Source of the DNA: Calditrichota bacterium
GTDB lineage: Bacteria; Electryoneota; RPQS01
Length of the DNA stretch: 6,717 nt
NCBI GenBank assembly: GCA_020057985.1
Contig: JAGVEU010000394.1
Span: 1 to 6,717, forward strand
Direction: 5' to 3'
A program made the position numbers and the translations under genes. Each line of letters opens with the position of its first letter. Position 1 is the first letter of the stretch. Below, one piece after another: positions 3,857 through 6,717 of the stretch. Under the pieces are notes generated by a model. It was not told the origin of the DNA. It did no database searches and saw nothing but the letters and a program-made list of their open reading frames with translations.

Positions 3857-6508
3857 ATGAGAAAGATTTTTGTATTTTGTTTTATGTTGGTGGCGCTTGT
3901 CGGTCTTGCGCTGGCCAGCACAGATCCGGTGCTAACCTTGACCAATGATGAGTTGGCCATTGTCTCCGGTAAAGAGGAAGCTGTGGTGGAAGCCGCACCT
4001 GTGATGAGCCAGGACGACGCGATTTATAGCTACTACAAAACCCGGTACTATGCTCTCATCGAGAGACTAAATGCCGAAATGGCAACAGCAGGAGAGGTTC
4101 AAGAGATTCGGGATATCTGTTTCTCGTTCAATTGGCTCTTGCCAGAAGCCTTGCTTCCGCAGGAAGAAGAAGGCCGCGACTTTGGTTCGCTGGACAACGG
4201 TGCGCCAGACACTCTGAATAACTGTGCCAGCGCAACCGTGATTCCGGGTTGCCCGTACACTGATAGTGGCAATTATGACGGAGACAATGATTGCTCCGTG
4301 ATCTCTGCGTCACCGTACAATGAAGTGTTTTACACCTTTACGCCTGCTACGAGTGGTCTGTATCAATTCCGTGTTCGGAGTTATTCGACAGGCGTCGCAG
4401 CTATTCGCATCATGAGCGGAGCTTGCTGCCGGACTGGAACAAGTGTCAGTGTAATTTTCTCGTCCAGCTCTGTTGCGACGGACTGTCAGAACCCGTTTGG
4501 CGGTTTTGAACCGACGACGCTTGTTACCTATACCCGCGCATCACTCACGGCGGGCACCCAATACTGGATTCATGTGGGCACGAGCAGCAGTACAGCGGGC
4601 ATTGTTGCGGCTTATGATCTGCTTATGACCTGCATTCCGTGTCCGACCAATGTGGAGCCGAATGATCGTTCGAATGCTACATGCACGGGAGCCATTCAGA
4701 TTGCGTGCGGTGACTCTCTGATGGCAGATAGCTCATCCTCGACAGCACCGGACTGGTTCAAGGTCATCATTCCAGCGGGAAGCTATGATAGCTTGATCGT
4801 CAAGGTTGTGGCGCGTGAGTTCGGGCACTGCATTTCCGGTTTATATCCTTACAACTCGCCCTTGGCTGCCGTTGACTGCAAATTTTCGATCTTTAAAGAC
4901 AACGGAACCTGCCCCGGCGATTCCTTGATCTACGATGATGACGGTACTCATGGCTATGCCTCGTGCCAATATGATTCTTATGCCGGTGTCTGCGCTGGGC
5001 CGGGCACATACTATATCAGGGTTTGGAATTTTTCCGGCCTTGGCAACTATATTGTGTTCCCACGTTGCGTTCCCTGCCCGCCGCCAGTTGATTGCCAAAC
5101 GTTCTATCCTTGTGGCTCACCCGCTGAAGTTGAGCCCAATACCACGTGTGCGGATGCGGCGAACTTCATTAGTTTGAGTTGTACTGACGGTGTTACACAA
5201 ACTGTCTATGGCACCATCTGCCCACAGGCGGATGTGGATTATTATTTTATTAACACGATTCCTGCCGGTCGCCAGATTGATATTCGCTTGTTTGAAGGTG
5301 CCAACTGCGACTTGCCGACTGGCGGTCTCGCCATGCGCGGCGCTACAGGAGCGGGATTTGTTTGTGCCGCGGCAACAGGTACTGCGACACGTCGTTATCT
5401 GATTGGAAGTCTCTGCGGACCCGAAACCGCCGGTGGGTGGTTTGGCGTGGTGCGCAGTTCCGGCCCGGAACAGCGTTACAAGATCACTGTGGATTGTATC
5501 GCTCTGCAGTGTCCTGACGTAGCGCTGCCGAATCAACATTGTGCAGGGCCCTGCGTTGGACCGATTCTTGACGTCTCAACGGTGTCGTATTCGATCAATG
5601 TTCCGATCGAATACCACATTACCGATTTGAATGTACGCCTGAATGCTGGGCATACTTGGGATTCCGATCTGGACATCTATCTGGTCACTCCTTGGAGTGA
5701 CACCTTAGAATTGTCCACAGATAATGGCGGCAGCGGAGCTAACTATCAGGTGACCGTGTTTGATGACGCAGGCACCAATGGTTTGATTACCGCCGGTGTG
5801 GCGCCGTTCAACGGTAGCTACATACCGGAAGAACTTCTGGCCGCTGTGAACGGTCTTAATGCGATTGGCACATGGACACTGGTGATCACGGACGATACCG
5901 GCGGTGACGTCGGGTATGTCTACTGCTGGTGCCTCGAATTCGAGTACGACTACATTCTGGCCGTTGAATTAAGTAGTTTCACGGCAGTAACCGGAGACAA
6001 CAGCGTTGAACTGCAGTGGACGACCGCATCAGAGACCGATAACGACCGTTTCGATATCATGCGTTCCGGAAGTCTGATTGGAACTGTTGATGCGGCGAAT
6101 GCAGCACACAACTATTCATGGACAGACACTCGTGCCTTGAACGGAACCACTTATAGCTACAGTTTGGTGGCCGTTGACATCAATGGTACCCGTCAGACAC
6201 TGGGCACGGTGGAAGCCACACCGGGCATGTCGGCAGTGACTGTTACCGAATATGATCTGCATCAGAACTATCCGAACCCGTTCAACCCGACTACTGACAT
6301 CGTCTATGATATGAAGGAAGCGGGATTTGTAACGGTGAGAATCTACAACCTGCTCGGTCAGGCGGTAGCGACACTGGTGAACGGCACTGTCTCAGAGGGC
6401 CGTCACACTGTGACGTTTGATGCGACCGGTCTGCCTTCCGGATTGTATGTCTACAAGATGGAGACCGCGGGCTTCAGCGCGCAGCACAAGATGTTGCTGA
6501 TGAAGTAA
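3857..6508 (+). CDS. Secreted multi-domain protein with P/Homo B domain and T9SS-type C-terminal sorting domain
   Basis: The 883-residue protein begins with a signal peptide (1-20, cleavage likely ALA|ST). After a charged linker (21-115) come three Cys-rich beta regions resembling bacterial pre-peptidase C-terminal domains (about 116-260, 262-402 and 424-548); the second and third open with VEPN. A P/Homo B (proprotein-convertase) domain follows at about 551-698, shown by LNVRLNAGHTWDSDLDIYLV and GTWTLVITDDTGGDVG. An Fn3-like domain spans about 700-790 (VELQWTTASETDNDRFDI). The tail (798-883) starts LHQNYPNPFNPTT and ends GLYVYKMETAGFSAQHKMLL, the FlgD-like type A sorting domain of type IX secretion cargo. 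No protease or other catalytic domain is visible, so adhesion, carbohydrate or protein binding at the cell surface is a guess. Many cysteines suggest disulphides. AGGAG (3846-3850) six bases before the ATG supports the start. A strong terminator follows. Confidence 0.88.
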   Translation: MRKIFVFCFMLVALVGLALASTDPVLTLTNDELAIVSGKEEAVVEAAPVMSQDDAIYSYYKTRYYALIERLNAEMATAGEVQEIRDICFSFNWLLPEALLPQEEEGRDFGSLDNGAPDTLNNCASATVIPGCPYTDSGNYDGDNDCSVISASPYNEVFYTFTPATSGLYQFRVRSYSTGVAAIRIMSGACCRTGTSVSVIFSSSSVATDCQNPFGGFEPTTLVTYTRASLTAGTQYWIHVGTSSSTAGIVAAYDLLMTCIPCPTNVEPNDRSNATCTGAIQIACGDSLMADSSSSTAPDWFKVIIPAGSYDSLIVKVVAREFGHCISGLYPYNSPLAAVDCKFSIFKDNGTCPGDSLIYDDDGTHGYASCQYDSYAGVCAGPGTYYIRVWNFSGLGNYIVFPRCVPCPPPVDCQTFYPCGSPAEVEPNTTCADAANFISLSCTDGVTQTVYGTICPQADVDYYFINTIPAGRQIDIRLFEGANCDLPTGGLAMRGATGAGFVCAAATGTATRRYLIGSLCGPETAGGWFGVVRSSGPEQRYKITVDCIALQCPDVALPNQHCAGPCVGPILDVSTVSYSINVPIEYHITDLNVRLNAGHTWDSDLDIYLVTPWSDTLELSTDNGGSGANYQVTVFDDAGTNGLITAGVAPFNGSYIPEELLAAVNGLNAIGTWTLVITDDTGGDVGYVYCWCLEFEYDYILAVELSSFTAVTGDNSVELQWTTASETDNDRFDIMRSGSLIGTVDAANAAHNYSWTDTRALNGTTYSYSLVAVDINGTRQTLGTVEATPGMSAVTVTEYDLHQNYPNPFNPTTDIVYDMKEAGFVTVRIYNLLGQAVATLVNGTVSEGRHTVTFDATGLPSGLYVYKMETAGFSAQHKMLLMK

Positions 6509-6520
6509 CCCCCCTTTGAT

Positions 6521-6541
6521 CCCCCCCCACAACGTGGAGGG
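6521..6541 (+). other. C-run and small hairpin after the secreted-protein gene
   Basis: A run of eight C (6521-6528) leads into CCAC-AAC-GTGG (6527-6537), extended after one mismatch by CCC/GGG. It lies between the stop codon and the main terminator. A second C-run (6509-6514) follows the stop directly. Long C homopolymers are prone to slippage and to sequencing error. No function is assigned. Confidence 0.35.
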
Positions 6542-6553
6542 AGAGAAGATAAG

Positions 6554-6584
6554 AAACGGGGCGGCCATCAGGCCGCCCCGTTTT
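6554..6584 (+). terminator. Strong intrinsic terminator after the secreted-protein gene
   Basis: AAACGGGGCGGCC (6554-6566) and GGCCGCCCCGTTT (6571-6583) form a perfect 13-bp stem with loop ATCA, ending in TTTT (6581-6584). It lies 45 bases after the stop of the 883-residue gene. It is also the target-like stem-loop next to which the group II intron sits. Confidence 0.92.
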
Positions 6585-6587
6585 CGT

Positions 6588-6717
6588 GTGCGCCGGGCAT
6601 GTTCAACAGTTTGGGGGTTGAAGTCCTCTCCACAGGTTGATGGAACCGAAGTGCTAGCGAAGCGCAATGGCGTCGTCGCGAGGCGGGGTCTGAAGGAAGC
6701 GTGAAGCTTCTGACCGC
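6588..6717 (+). mobile_element. Group II intron, class C (IIC) type: 5' end, truncated by the window edge
   Basis: The stretch begins GTGCGCCGGGCATG, fitting the group II 5' boundary GUGYG and the class C start. It continues with landmarks of domain I in the same order as in known class IIC introns: GGGGTTGAAGTCC (6614-6626), GCTAGCGAAGCGCAA (6652-6666) and GTCTGAAGGAAGC (6688-6700). It lies three bases after a strong intrinsic terminator and in the same sense; class C introns are known to insert just downstream of such stem-loops. The remaining ribozyme and any reverse transcriptase-maturase gene would lie beyond the window, so completeness and activity are unknown. The boundary could be two bases earlier (GTGTG at 6586), but the spacing of the conserved start favours 6588. 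Open frames across this stretch are not genes. Confidence 0.85.

Noticed and set aside
5117..5539. 140-codon minus-strand frame inside the secreted-protein gene
   Set aside because: It overlaps a well-supported coding region in antisense and has no start signal or recognisable domain.
6392..6704. Overlapping frames on both strands across the terminator and intron start
   Set aside because: They run through a terminator and ribozyme sequence; none has a credible start or family.
1..6717. CRISPR array, tRNA or rRNA genes
   Set aside because: No regularly spaced direct repeats of suitable length and no tRNA or rRNA landmarks were seen on either strand.

Overview
The window looks like chromosomal DNA from an uncultured bacterium of the FCB group (the wider Bacteroidota/Ignavibacteriota/Calditrichota/Zixibacteria-like assemblage). 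Three things point there: a secreted protein ending in the NYPNPFNP-type C-terminal sorting domain common in that group, a bacillithiol-type bshA glycosyltransferase, and moderate GC with strong Shine-Dalgarno sequences on only some genes. The sequence does not settle the phylum.

Layout. (1) 1-62, minus strand: the first 20 codons of a gene for an exported protein, cut by the window edge. Behind it are a good promoter-like pair (195-223) and a terminator-like hairpin plus T-run just before the ribosome binding site, so the leader could work as an attenuator. (2) 63-748: a long gene-free divergent spacer holding a palindromic repeat with two alternative hairpins (536-580), nine copies of TTTCAG, and an 8-bp tandem array that abuts the next start codon. 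(3) 749-1864: bshA, followed by a terminator-like hairpin. (4) 1865-2290: a gene-free spacer with a GNRA-capped palindrome and a near-consensus sigma-54 promoter (2214-2230). (5) 2291-3466: a protein of three receiver domains with no output domain, followed by a terminator. (6) 3467-3856: a spacer with a mini-ORF behind a self-paired ribosome binding site and a sigma-70-like promoter overlaid by TAACC/GGTTA half-sites. (7) 3857-6508: an 883-residue secreted, Cys-rich, multi-domain protein with three pre-peptidase-C-like beta domains, a P/Homo B domain, an Fn3-like domain and a type-IX-secretion-type tail. (8) 6554-6584: a very strong intrinsic terminator. (9) 6588-6717: the 5' end of a group II intron of the class C (IIC) kind, placed three bases after that terminator and running off the window.

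The genes do not form one pathway. Each main gene has its own upstream spacer and a terminator, so they look like monocistronic units: thiol metabolism (bshA), phosphorelay signalling (triple receiver) and cell-surface or secreted function (883-residue protein). The strongest non-gene result is the terminator-associated group II intron, which fits the known insertion habit of class C introns. The regulatory signals (sigma-54 site, attenuator-like leader, promoter dyads) were read by eye and are predictions.
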